Positions 1 to 12,561 of a DNA stretch of 36,271 nucleotides are shown piece after piece (the stretch's first letter is position 1; each line of letters starts with the position of its first letter). The notes beneath the pieces are model-generated. The model was not told the origin of the DNA, did no database searches, and was given only the letters and a program-made list of their open reading frames with translations. This stretch comes from Setaria digitata (Eukaryota; Nematoda; Chromadorea; Rhabditida; Setariidae). The DNA lies in the NCBI GenBank assembly GCA_003640385.1, contig RCAB01000577.1:1-36271 (forward strand), written 5' to 3'. The translations under genes and the position numbers were made by a program.

Positions 1-2766
1 GTTACTAGTGCTTATTTATTCGACGTGTTGTTACGTGATTTGTAGGAGAGTGGATAAAGGACATTTTTTTGTGTTTTGTTAGCGCAAGAAACTTGCAACT
101 TCATGTCATCAATCAAATACCTGAAAAGGCTCAATGGCATTAAACAAGAATAAATTTGTGGATGAGAATATTGAAGTTTAGGATGTCAAAGTTTCCATCT
201 GCTTTTGTGGAAGGAGTGGAATTGTGCTGATTCGTAAGCATACCAATGAACAGAGGGTAGTAACATGGATGAATGGATGTGATGGAGCGGTGAACAAATA
301 TTTCCAGCTTTTTTCAAGAAATGCGATCCAAGTTGACAATCAATCCGTCATTTAATTTTAATCTGTGCCTACTACTCGACTTCTTTTTAATTCAGTTTGT
401 ATTTCATACATGGATGAACAAATGTCGAAGTAGAGGTGCTTCAGAATGTGTTGCATTAATTTGAAACTTCGTCTGAGTAGTAGCATGAAAATTATAATGG
501 GGTCAAGGATACTCGCCAACGAATGGTCTTTCTCACCTGTTCTCCTTCTCTACTCAACTCCTCGTTCCACCTATTTACATTTAAATTCGCGATCTCATCT
601 ATTTTTTTCTCTTCCGTTCTCCTTTTCATAACGGATTTCTTGGTAATTCTGTTTTCCTATTTTACTTCCTATTCTCAGTTTTACCCACAATAAGCACATA
701 CAAATGCCTGCGAATTTGCAATCAACAACCGAAACGATGTAGAGTTAAGTGTAGTGTAGCGGGTATTGTGACATAAAAGTGTAAAAGATAGTAATAATCA
801 GTTTGTAGTACAATTTACGTTTGAGACAGAGCTCACCGGAGTGACATTTTATAATGAAATGGTAGGACAGTGGACAGCCATTGCTCATTAGTAATCATTG
901 GTGATTAGTAATGAATACATTAGGCTACTGTATGTTGAAGTGGCAAGCATCCACATATGTTTTCTGGCGCGAGTGCGATTTTGTGTAGGTGAAGTGGATA
1001 TTTTCTAAATTTCATACTAATTTTACGTCAACGACACAGTCCGTAGATTGCCATCTGATTAGGACCCGAATTGTTATCGGAAATGTGATCAGAGTTTGTG
1101 TTTGAAACGGTGACGGAATTTAAATGATTTGCCCACATGATGCAGTGAACAGTAATTCCTTCCTGCAATCCAGTCCATGTTACATGACAGCAATGAAAAC
1201 TCAATGCTCATTTGATGCTGTACACCTGTACACTGAAGTAGTCGTCATTGGTCTAATCAGTTTCATCTTCGTTTTTGTAGTCATTACTTACACTTACCTT
1301 CTACCTCCGCTCTTACCATACCTGCTCAGCTGCAGTTGTGAGTCTTCAATCTGAAATCAACATGAGAACTAAGTTATTCAGGAATAGAACTTTCCCTTGA
1401 TGTGGTGATGAAAATTTCTATAATTAGAATTGTAACAAACAGGACTGCAGGAAATGTCACTGAAATCATTACCGATAAATGATTCAACTAGACCCATCTT
1501 TATCATAAATTGAAAGATGGAAGCTTGGGAACTCAATTCAAATGTCAAATCGTTGTTTCTGTTGGACTTTTTTCCGCAGTGAACGTCGGATACTTGTTGA
1601 CTTTTTTTTTCTTGAAAAAATTTTCCTTTCAAAGTGTTTCTCAGATTGTCCACCTTGAACTGTTACTTTTGAATTTTTCTAATTCATAAATTTCCTTTTT
1701 ACACCTGTCTTCACTTTCTCAGAAAATGCACTTCCCTTCACGGGAAGCATTTGTATCACGAAGTATCACGGCACCATTACTCTAAATGATGAGTTTTTCT
1801 GAACTATTGAGTGAAAAGAATCGATCATCCTTATTCGGAACCCATTGCACACTGTAATGCAAATCCCTTTGGATAAAATAATGTGAGTTATGTTAGCTTT
1901 GTACAAAAGATTTGTTTTCTGAGATGGTTGGCTTTGCTACGATAAAACTCGTAGTTTTCTGAATAAAGATAGCTGATTATTGTGCTAGCACTCCAATATC
2001 CGGTTTCCGTTTCTTCATCTCATCGGCCTTTCCAGTATAGGAATTGGTTGTACATATGATGGGTACGGTCGTCGGAGCACGGTGTAATGGTGTTCCCTCG
2101 TTAGAAGAGCAGGCGTATATTTCTTATAATGTATCGTCCTTCTCCGTGTCCCCTTTTTGATTTCGTCTAGAAATTTCGTTCAATTATAACTTCACTTAAA
2201 TTTAATCAGTACGGCAACTGTTTGAGCAGAACTACAACTGCAGTATTCAATGGTTCACGTTATTTCAATTCGATCTTAAAATACCTTTAATGTTTGACTT
2301 TTCAGGTATCAAATGCTGACCACTGTTATTAATTCAGAATGTCTTTTTTTCATCACCACCTCCTATCACCAATTCAAAGTGAACGGGTCGTCCTTGGACA
2401 TTTTGCTATTGTTTTCTAAATTGATTGCTTTGCTACTGAATCCTAGTAATTATTTTTTTAAGACTATATTCTGCACTCCTCAGTTACTACAGTTATCTTT
2501 TCGATGAGACTTCGGGTATTATTATACCTACTATATCATATTGCTATTACGATTATTGTAATTACTATCAGCAGTACTGTCTGTTGTGTTGGTTCGGTTC
2601 TGTAAATTATTTCATATAATATCAACTGGCGTGTTCGAGCAAATTTTGCAATTGATCCGAATCTCAAAGTCGAAGGAGTTCCTGACTAATAAGCCGGTTG
2701 TGTCGTTCAGGTATTGTTTTTTAAAATGTCTCCAGGATTTTTTTGCAGGTCATATAATACAACCGA
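1..2766. other. left flank, no supported gene
   Basis: I see no convincing exon here. Open frames are short (under about 90 codons), lack good flanking splice sites and show no recognisable domain. The longest is an antisense frame at 1378-1653. A plus-strand frame at 1124-1354 encodes a hydrophobic stretch but has no partner exon. The region is AT-rich with T tracts, like nematode intergenic or long-intron sequence. Confidence 0.5.
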
Positions 2767-3095
2767 ATGGCTTCGACATGTAGTTCGCCCTCGTCGAGTG
2801 GTTATGGAACATTATCGAAGAACAATGCTGTCCGAAATATGCAAAAGCAACAGAATTCTGTGTTTGGCAGTTCAACAATGGTTCCTTTGTTTATTTTCGT
2901 TCTGTTATTTGAAAAGCTATCCCAGTTCGAATCTCTGTATTCATTCGAAAATGCATTCACTAGTTTGTCGACATAACTGATAGATTCCTTTAACAAAGGT
3001 GATGATTCAGTCTTATTCTCGGATCCTGTATCGTTTTTGTGCAACCAATTTGTCTCGAAATTAAGGTCAAGTATTCGGTCTTCTATTAGAAGCAA
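2767..3095. other. tract open on both strands, possible exon
   Basis: On the plus strand an ATG at 2767, just after a T-rich stretch ending in AG, opens a polar Ser/Asn/Gln-rich frame (begins MASTCSSPSSSGYGTLSK). It meets a TAA at 2974-2976, and the same frame then stays open and Ser-rich to about 3117. On the minus strand 3095-2802 is open without interruption for 97 codons. The plus reading would suit an N-terminal exon of the coiled-coil gene starting near 4969, but I find no good splice donor in it. The minus reading has a fair acceptor near 3080 but no clear donor. The strand cannot be decided from sequence alone. Confidence 0.25.
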
Positions 3096-3435
3096 TTCAG
3101 AAGCATCTTATTCTCTTGAACGAAATATACTTCTCTACGTGCCCTAATTTTAAATGGCTTCTTGTAAAGTTAGAGGAGGAGTCAGATGTAAGGTGTATTC
3201 TTAATCAGATTTCTTCTACTGCGTGAGCGCTTTTTAGGTATAAACAGGTCTCAGTTTAAATCATCTCTTAAATCACTGATTTGAATTCAAGTTAGTTTAA
3301 CTGAAACGTATGTTACGGCACAAGTGGTACTGTGGAACTGCCATCAACCAGTCGGAATGTCCAGTAGATAGATTCTCAACGTTGGCTGTAGTCTCGTGAC
3401 AGCACAATGACGTGTTGTGTGAAATATGTGTGTAG

Positions 3436-3573
3436 GGGACGGCTAATCGAAGAAAAGTTTATCTCGTACGCAAAAAAGTTACGAATGTTACGAATCACCG
3501 CCAATAGTGCCATCTCCTTTAATGGAAGAGGACAAAAGGAGAACTTGGAACTCGAGCTCCGGATTATTCGAGA
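3436..3573 (+). other. candidate internal exon
   Basis: A 138-base open stretch lies between a usable acceptor (TGTGTGTAG, ending 3435) and a strong donor (GTATGT at 3574). It encodes a charged, helix-prone segment beginning GRLIEEKFISYAKKLRMLR and ending ENLELELRIIRE. That composition fits the coiled-coil protein encoded downstream on the same strand, so this may be one of its 5' exons. I could not join it in phase to a specific neighbour. Confidence 0.3.
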
Positions 3574-3851
3574 GTATGTGACTGCGTGATTGATATTAGC
3601 AATACTGTGTGGGGAAAACCGGCCTCGTAAGAATTTTTTTTTACGGTGCCGGTTTTAAAAGTTATCATTTCAGTCAGGGTAGCTAGCACTAGAAGGAACA
3701 AAGCACAGCTTCCAGCAGAGAAGCACTGAGCAAATAAATACTATCATCTTCTATACTTCTATTCTATACTTCTTTTCCACATTTCAAAATGATTCATTAG
3801 AGAAAGCTAAAGTTTGCTATTAGTTAGTATTACTAAATCTCTTTCTCATAA

Positions 3852-4139
3852 TTTCGAGGCTCTTCTTGTCATTGGTATCGTGAATCGACATCCTTCACTG
3901 ATCGCTTCCATGTAGAACAGGTGGCATCGGTAGATTCACCTGGAACTTCGCTGCGGGTAACATCACACTTCTCCGAGGTTCGACCAGGTCGGCATTTAAA
4001 AACAACACAAATGCTTCTGTTAGAAGTGGAGGTAGCTGACTGATAAATTACTTCAGCACTAGTCATATTCAGTAGTTCCAGATCACTACCAGAGGTATCA
4101 TCTCTACTCTTTGATTCGCTGATATCCAAAATGAATTCT
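3852..4139. other. second tract open on both strands
   Basis: The minus strand is open from about 4139 to 3869 (about 90 codons) and encodes an acidic, Ser-rich start (DISESKSRDDTSGSDLELL). The plus strand is open 3852-4040 and in another frame 4049-4138. Long frames on both strands in otherwise stop-rich DNA suggest that one strand is or was coding. No domain is recognised and the splice sites are only moderate. Confidence 0.25.
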
Positions 4140-4968
4140 TGAATTAGTCACTTCGTCAATGCTGCAAAAGTGAAAGACGTTTCATTGGAAGTCCGTGAAA
4201 TGGTTTATTTGTTGAACTATTCATTATACAAGAAGACTTGGTTGATTAATGAGTAGTCGGGAAAAGGAAATGGAGTAATTTTCAGTGTTCTTAGGAACAG
4301 GTATGCAAACACTGTTCATCGACTTTTTCATATAATCGATTTTAAAATAGGAAGATTTTTTGAGATGACCTCAAATGCAGCATCTCAGCAGATCCTTGCT
4401 CGATTTAACCGATAACATATCACTTTCACTAACCACTAATTGGAACACTATTTTTGTCGGTGAACTTCATTCATTAGCATAGACTTTTGTTCATCGTGCG
4501 AAGCTCGTTAATCTGCGGTTCCATTGCAATTGTCAGACTTGTTCTAATCTCAAAGCGGACAGAAGCACTCACTCTACTACCACTTGCCTCTTATCGAATG
4601 AAGCTGCTCCATGACCTTTGGGTGTAGGTGTAGGAAATCTTTTGCCTACCTGTCAGGATCTTCATGAGTACTGGTTGGTAACTTTAATGAACCAGTTAGT
4701 GAAGTGACCAGCATTAATGCCGACTGCACCTCTGTTCTACCGCTTTGCACACCTCATGTATCGGAATGTTCCGAACAATCCGTAGTGCTTCTCTAAAGCA
4801 ATCAATCCACTATAAGCAGTAGTTCTATGCTGCATAATGTTTGAGCTTGTAGCTTGGTTACATAGATTAGTAATGATAACTACCAGTAATTTCATTATCT
4901 ATTCTGACTTCATTACCGGAAACAATCATGATTATTGTCTACATAATTTCTCATTTGCAATAAAATAG
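4140..4968. other. non-coding stretch before the coiled-coil gene
   Basis: No open frame with credible splice sites is visible. It is either promoter/5' UTR for the gene beginning at 4969 or an intron, if the upstream candidate exons belong to that gene. Confidence 0.4.
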
Positions 4969-7900
4969 ATGAGCAAGGAGGATTATGAGAGAGATCGTCT
5001 ACGATGGCAACAGAAACTGGATGATACTTCGAAACGTTTAGCCGATGCCGAAATTATCAATTCGGAAATGAACCAGATTAAAGCTGAGTTGGTCAGCTTT
5101 TCTCTAATTACTAACTCTCCTTTTATGATTTTTCTTGTTACACCATGAATTCCACAGTTTTCTGACATGGAACAGTCATCCCACTTATTTAAAATATGAT
5201 CTAGTTATAGAATAAAAAAATTGTTGAAATGGAACGAATCCAGCGACCTCTGATCGAACAAAATCGTCGGTTGACTGAACGAAATCGTATGCTTCAAAAT
5301 GAAATGAAGAACTGTGAACAGAAGTTGTGTCATTCGCAAGATGATTTCCTAACATTGGCTAGTTTTTGCCGATATTATGTACATAAATTTCTAACGCTGC
5401 GCAACTTTTCATAATATCCTTTTCAGAAGGATGACTATGAGAGATTAGTGAAGGACAACCAGAGCCTGAAGGAAAGACGAGCTTTTCCTGAGAAGCTGGA
5501 AGAGTTAGACAGGTATAGAAACCAGGTGCTGGAATATTCCAAGTGCATTACTGCACTGAGGCAAGCAGGCTTAGTAAGTCTACAGTGTTTCCCTTATTTT
5601 TTGCAGCATAGTATATGCAGTAGTTTTCGCTACAGTTCGTACAACTGAGATGTGAGATGGTCATTTATGATGATGGGAGTGCTAGAAATAGTAGTTCTAG
5701 TTATGGAACTGTAGGTGCAAGAAGTGGAGCTTAATAGTAGAGAAAGATGAGAGCAGCTGAATGAGGATGCCTTCTGATTCTACAGGAGAAGGATCGCCGT
5801 TATGATTTGTTGGTTCAAAAGTTCAAAAGACTGCGAAAATGTATATCTTCTCGGAAAAGTGGAGAAACTGAAGAGGATAGGCAGTCTTCATTTGGTGGAT
5901 CTGATTGCTCGGCTGAAAGTTCCATCTCGCTGAATACTATTACAGAAGACTTGAACGAAGTATTAACGATTGCTTTTTTTGCTAACAGTTCTTTCATGAA
6001 TAAAGGACATCTTGTTTGTCAGCTGATTGCAGACTCTGGATAAGGATATCGAGAATGGTTATCACCAGATCGCTCGTGAAGGTGAGCAACTTCGACGAAC
6101 ACTGTCGGCGCTAAAAACGGGTGAATACGGACTGGAAGACGAGCAGCTTCTGAGGCATCAACTCATTTGCGCCCAAACTACGATTGCTCAGCAGCAGATG
6201 GTCATCGAGCAACAACAGTTGCAAGTAATTCGTACAAGTGATTGATTGGTCGTTATTCATTATGATAACCTTAACAAGAAGCCGCAGATCTGTTGACAGA
6301 AGCAGCAGTTCATTTACTTGTTCCTTTGCAAGTCACTCAGTTGGTGAACTCTCTCCAGGTTGCCTCCAGCATCTCCTCTAACTAACCTAATGACCCACTT
6401 GACCGTATTTCACCTGCACTACACTACTAGCTTTGAAGAAGTTCGTTGCAAGATGCAGTACCCTAATTTCGTGCCTCCAGTTACATTCACCTTCACCTTC
6501 ACCGCAAACCCCACACCGTACACCTAACACCTCACCTGATTCCTCACTCCCCATCAACTCTTCTTGCTGTGATTCGTCGCTTAATAATGCTTTTAGTGTG
6601 TGTCCAGGAGACTGCTACTTGAGCTGGTTGATCTCCAGCTTGGCAGCATGCTTTTTTTCCTGACCTCAGTAGTGCATTATTCGCAGCTCAGCTTGCTGAA
6701 GCCTGGAGAGAATCACCCATTCATTCCTTTAGTTGTCTGCCGCGGTCCAAGCATGTACTCGGTATGCGGTTTCAATTCATTCAGCGGTTTCTTGGAAATC
6801 AGTAGTTTTATTGTTCCAGGAAAATGTAAATCCATTTTTTAACTTACAACCGCGTCAGTTGCCGAGGTTGCATGAAACAATATGTCCAAGATGCTATCTG
6901 GAAACAGTTCTCTCCAGTATGTAACCATTGATTTAGTCGGAAAATACGATGGAACTGTTGGATAGCATCGCCAGGTTGCAAGATCAAGTCATGAAGCAAC
7001 GTTCTAAAATGGAAAGTATGGAAGCGGAACTGGTCGAATCCAAGGAGATGAACGAACTTTTGGAGTTTCAGCTTCTAGAAAATAAAGAAAACATGGAGCA
7101 TGAATTTGAGGTGTGAAGCTTTTGATTTCAGATTTTTTTTTTCTTCTGATTTTTTTTTTCGACTTAAAACTTTCTTACATTGATGTGCTTTCTTCACTGT
7201 GTCACACAGTAAATCTCACTGAGTGAGTAGTAGCTGTTGTTGATGCAAAAACGAATGAATGATTTACATGCTTCTTCTATTTTGATCAACGAAACACAGG
7301 AATGAGTCCTGACTACAGCATTGCAGATGACAGCGTAAAACGTAAAACATCCAGTCTAGCTAGTATCGGTAGGTATGCCACTCAGTCTGTGGCCTAAGAC
7401 AGTTGCCAGGATTCAGGATATTGAGATTCTAGAGTTTTCTTCTTTTTATAGTTGGAAACGAGGTACTTTTGGAAGTGTCTCTAGTTAGCAATTGTTACCT
7501 AACGACGGTTACGCGATATTGAGGAATGCATGATTCAGTTGTGGAATGAAAACTCCATTGCGTTTCTTAACTTAGTTTGTTTGAGCATGCTTTCCTGATA
7601 TATCATATCATCAAGTAAATGATAACAGCTAATCATTCGTAACTTCTAATCTGCTTTTCATATGGTTTGTTTTTTTTTTTGTTGTTATTTCATATAAAAC
7701 TCTGCTGATATTTGGCTCACTAATTGATTTGAATCCGGTGTGATTGTCATTCAGCACAGATGATATGAATGCTTTTACCGAAAAGTATTCTTTTATTCAG
7801 GAACGACGAATACTGAAAGAGGCTGTAAGCAAGGATACGATGACGGAGTCGTGGATTAGTGAAGAAGATGAGTGCACCTTTCTCAGTCAAATGCCACCCT

Positions 7901-10252
7901 TACCAGTAAGACTTCAAAATTATTTTTCCCATACCGCTGTGTGAAGGGAATGAATAATTCTTATAGGATTTTGAAGAGGTTTGCAATCGTAAGTGTGAAC
8001 TCATCAACCTTCGTCGATCATCATCGTTAAATGTGAGACAAAGAGAACTCGTCCAACAAATGCTCATTTATATCGAACATCTGGAAGACGTGAGTTTCTT
8101 TTTTCAATGAAGCTGCCAATCTTAATATTTAATGGTAGAATTCCTGCAGTATGAAGTAATTAAGTGCATTTTCTCTTTACCTGTCATGAGATTTGCTCAT
8201 CGCTCTTCTAACATACTATTTTTCAAACTTTCACTGGGGCGTACTTAATCATCACAATTTTAGCGACTCCTGCAACTCAAAATAGATACAGAACAGAAAT
8301 TGTGTCAATTTACATCGGAACAAAGTGAAAGCGCTGCAAAAATACAGGATCTTGAAGAACAAGTGGAGAAGTCGCACTCAAAAGAGAAGAAGAAGAATGT
8401 TAGTCTTTTTGAGAGTCACTTGGAATCGGAGCAAAGAAATAAAGTGGTGGTAAGACAAGCTTATTATTACTATGTCAGCAAGTAACAAGGTGATTCTGAT
8501 AGCTGGATTGTCCAGTCCTTGCTAGGAATTCTCAGATCAAGGTGGTGACAAAGTGTTTCAGGATTTAGAGAGAGAAGTGGAGGCACTGCGTAAACGGGAA
8601 TTTGAACTGGATTCAGAGAAACAAATGGTCTGTCTTTGAAGCTGTGTAATTTCTGAAGCTGAAGAAAAGCAAATTGCATTAAATTAGTCTCAGCGATAAT
8701 AGGGAATCATAGTTATCCAATTTAAAATTTCCAGTTTTACTACTGCTCTTTATTGGTTGCTACCTAAAAATTCGAAGTAAAGTGGACTTATTTAGTTGAA
8801 TAGTGAAGTAAACAGGATGTCAAGGGAAATGGGCAAATTGCGGTATCTCTTGCAGCAAAAAGAAGAACAGTTGACTCGACAAAGTAACAAGGATTCTGAA
8901 CAAGAAAGGTCAACATAATCTTCCATAACTTTTTAAATATTTCGATGTGAAAGAAAATGAGATGAACATAAACTAGTTACCATTTTGAAACGGTGGCACG
9001 TGAAACTGAATTCATTTGTTGAAGCCGGATTGTTGAGCTGGAAACTGAGAAACGGTGTATCACCGACGAAAACAATGAGTTACGTTGTCAGCTACGACAG
9101 TACACAGAGTCCTTAACCGATTTCAAGGTACATAAAGTTAAGCATTCCTTGAATCATTGTACTGAAGAAGTGACGTTTAAATATTCAACGAATTTCAAGG
9201 AACTCCTAGCAAAGAAGGAAGAGGAAATGGGAATGCTGGAAAAGGAATATGCTGCATTACAGAGCGAACACAGTAACGCTCTCGATGAAATACAGCGGTT
9301 GCAGGAGGATATGAGACCCGCAGTAAAGTAAGTTAGACTTATTGTTCACACTTAGCAAAGCCTTAAGCTTCTTTTCAGTTCATTTGTTTGGCAACTATAT
9401 CCTTATTCTTAAGTCATAATCTTAGTCACTCGAGAATTTGTTCAACTGTAAGGAGGAGAAAGGGAATTTACTGCTTCCGTGATTCAGAACAGATCTGGAA
9501 CGACGTTTCGAAGAGTACCGCTATCGTCTTTCGTGTGCTTTGACAACGGTACACGAATATGAAGATGAAATTTCAAAGCTGAGAAGTCGTTTGGCTAAAC
9601 TGGAATCGAAAGATCAAGAAAGAAATGATGACACGGCAAAAGAACTGGAGCAAATCCGTGAATACAGCGAACAACTTGAGGAACAATTCACGGCCCAAGT
9701 TGGCATCATCGAAGCACTGAAACGAAAAATTGTACAGGTAGAATCCACCTCTTCCATCGGTGAAATCTCAGCGACCTAAAGCATAAGAGAATAAATTCAT
9801 CTCTCTATGCAGAACTCTTCATACCTTGCTCAGCTAGTTTTTTCCACCACTTTGCTTTGAAATTCACTTCCTAACATGCCTGTTACTTGTGACATAAGTT
9901 TTCGGAAACAGATCGCTTCGGAGGAAAGCACCACTACAATCGAAGTGGAAATCGAACTATGTAACACCTTATCAGTGGTACCTTTTGTTCATCGTACTGC
10001 ATCATCTATCGTGATTTCGAGTTTCTTATTTCGATTTGTTTTCAGCAAAAAGCGCTAACCGACTTTTTGTGGGATATAACAGAAAGTGATGAATTAAGCC
10101 TTGCGAAAGTGGAAGAGAAGTTGAACAGATTCAAGTTATCACAACAGCATGAAGGTGATTGTCAGTTGACAGAGGCTGTCCAGAAGCTCATAAGGCTTCT
10201 ACTAGCCGATTGTGATTACAGCTACAAAACGTTACCTGCTACTCTTAGCTGA
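4969..10252 (+). CDS. long coiled-coil protein, family not recognised
   Basis: Proposed exons: 4969-5091, 5211-5378, 5427-5573, 5786-5959, 6033-6237, 6279-6358, 6481-6595, 6639-6786, 6859-6916, 6937-7112, 7319-7368, 7760-7905, 7967-8089, 8264-8449, 8562-8627, 8796-8908, 9025-9127, 9200-9327, 9488-9737, 9912-9977, 10046-10252. They sum to 2832 bases, 943 residues plus TGA, with phases agreeing at every junction. Nearly the whole protein is Glu/Gln/Lys/Leu-rich heptad-like sequence with few Pro or Gly, as in centrosomal, Golgi or cytoskeletal scaffolds. One exon (6481-6595) is a Ser/Pro/Thr-rich linker (LHSPSPSPQTPHRTPNTSPD) that breaks the rod, followed by a Cys/Trp-containing patch. The start is uncertain: the ATG at 4969 directly follows TAG, so it could instead be an acceptor with more exons upstream. 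The junctions around 6237-6286, 6786-6859 and 7112-7319 are the weakest. No signal peptide or membrane segment. I cannot name an orthologue. Confidence 0.8.
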
Positions 10253-12561
10253 TTTCTTATGTACCATAAATGTAATGAATGAGTGAATTGTGTTGCATAT
10301 TATTGGGTCAATCTTTCCACCTACGAAATGTTCTGCTTAACAAAAAGAGCTGCTTCGTTGATGAGCTCGTGGAAAGTCTAGGAAATTCGTTCTTTTTTCA
10401 AAGATCGAGTGAACCTACCGCAGTGGCTACGAATGCTATCTGATTCGCCATCACTGTTTCATGTTCCACTTCAAAATTTGTGTCCTAGTTCTGAAGTGTA
10501 AGCCAAGGTTTTGTAACTAGTAAACTGAGCTAGAACTCTTCGTGCAATACATTAGATAATAGATGTTTGGGCATTTTCACTATACTTCAGCAAAGTTCTT
10601 TGTAATTTAAATAGGTGATCCCAAAAGAGCAAGTAGAGTGCAAGGACATCATGCACCATACTTTACCGTAATTTATCATACTCCCAAACTTCATGGCAAT
10701 TGAAATGTTACTAGGAAATTTGCTTGTTGTGATTAGTATGAATTATTGGATTTGCAACTGATGGTCCAGCGAAGGGTGTATAATTAATGCCACCAGCTTT
10801 GCCAAATTTACAGCGCCGATACCTAGTGGTACTCTTGGTAATTATACACTTGCCAGCTTCATCACTCCAACATGTAGTTGCTGCTAATTAGAGGGGAATG
10901 GCATATTGTGCTGAATGTGTAAGTGCGGTGCTTTGAAAAACAGCGTAGGAGTTTCTTTCGAAGAGAAGAGACGAGACTTCAGAAAAAAGTTTCATTTGTT
11001 AAGTGAGATCATCAAACGAATGGATGGAGAAATTTGGCGAGGATGACGTGCTGTTTGGCGAGCTACTTGTATCTTTCATAGGTGAAAATGTTTGCTCCCG
11101 GAACCAATTTCATATGTTTATATAGCGATTTTACCCCACAATCATGTGAAACTAATTAATTGCTGTCGTCTATTTCCGCATTCATTGGATTTTTGAAGAT
11201 GATCATTTGATTCCTTCTCAATTTCAATTTTAAGTTTTCAGAAAACAGAAGGAAAATATTTTCGAGAGAGTTTAATTTATTGATCTAAAAGTTAAAGCTT
11301 GAAAGAGTAAAACTTTTAATTTTTTTAATGTTCTTGCTGTAACTCTGGAACTGATTGCGATTGGCACACAGTGGATTGACTAACTGATAAGCATTGGTTT
11401 GGGAAAGGAATTCAGCTGTAACTAGCAGGTCTGGAAGAATATGCAATACAACACGAACCTAAAAAAAGAATACTATCGATAGTGTATTTACGATCATCTG
11501 TTAGATGATACCTACTCTCGACTGATACCTAAAGGAAAACGCTGAAATAATGGTAATGAATTAGTACCTTGGATGACTTATCAAATGAATAAGACAGCGT
11601 GAAAAATTGTCACATCCCTATACGTTAACCACGTAAATTTCACTGCGAGAGTGGCATGTGTCATCATCCATTTGTTCGCAAAATTTGGTCAGAATAACTA
11701 ATAGTTATCCTTAAAAAAACATTAATCATTCGAACACACACACCCAGAAATTTTGTTTTTTTTTTTCCTTTTTGTTTTCTGCATTCTTTTTATTTTTTTT
11801 TTTAAGGTATGATTCGTCGTCGCCAAATTGATACACTACTTTCATTTAATGTTTCCTTCTCCCAACGGAATGTATTTCATTACTTTATTCTCGATTTTGG
11901 AATTTTCTTCCTTGAGTATTTGTCTTTTCGACACAAAAGCCAAAGTTTTCTGTTGAGCGTATGTTGAAGGGAACATGGATCCACTTCTGTCTCTTTATAT
12001 TTCAGCTTTCTGCTTATTCTAATAAGACAGTTGATCGTATATTAGAAGCATAGAGTTTTCGTTTAGGATTTCCAATTCTTTATTTAGCATCTTGCACGCT
12101 TTTATTAGTGATATCTTTCCAATGACGAAAGGCATGCTAATGACTGAAATTTTGATTCTACAGGAAAGTATTAATGTATTATTTTCAACCTTTAATAAGA
12201 GAACAGCGAAGTGATTACCGAAGCAGCTGAATGATGCAAAATCCAAGGCTTAAAATAAGAAAGGGAAGTTTTTTTCTTTTTTTATAGTGCAATAAGTCAT
12301 CATCATGTCCTGATAGGCTGGAAACGACGAAGTTTCTAAAATGCAAATCAGGTTTAGAGAACTAAGATGGAGGGGAAAGAAGTACAAGTAAGAAAAGAAA
12401 TCTTTGATAACCGAAGTATACAAGGTCATCATTAGATCCCAGTTGATGATAAACGCTTCAAAAATGATTGTTGTCGCTGATAATATCATCAACTTAAACG
12501 ACATAACTTGTACTCCCAGCTATAAGTCTCCCCATTTCAATACCGTAACACAGATGATATA
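10253..12561. other. intergenic, no gene seen
   Basis: AT-rich DNA between the coiled-coil gene's stop and a doubtful patch at 12.6 kb. Antisense frames at 12019-12246 and 12250-12504 are AT-rich and hydrophobic, without flanking exons, and I regard them as chance. No canonical AATAAA lies close after the coiled-coil stop; AATGAA variants occur from about 10275. Confidence 0.5.
10776..10849. repeat. 11-bp inverted repeat, 52-base spacer
   Basis: GTGTATAATTA at 10776-10786 is matched by its exact reverse complement TAATTATACAC at 10839-10849. Both copies are followed within a few bases by similar CCAGCTT-containing sequence in direct orientation. It could be a small hairpin or the remnant of a miniature transposable element. 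No target-site duplication is obvious. Confidence 0.5.

Noticed and set aside
1124..1354. 76-codon plus frame with a hydrophobic segment
   Set aside because: No splice partner, no recognisable family and no coding signature beyond hydrophobicity expected from T-rich DNA.
1378..1653. 91-codon minus frame
   Set aside because: Isolated, no good splice sites, no domain; compatible with chance.
2914..2940. tRNA-like B box (AGTTCGAATCT) with a weak upstream A-box-like sequence
   Set aside because: No acceptor or anticodon stem could be paired around it.
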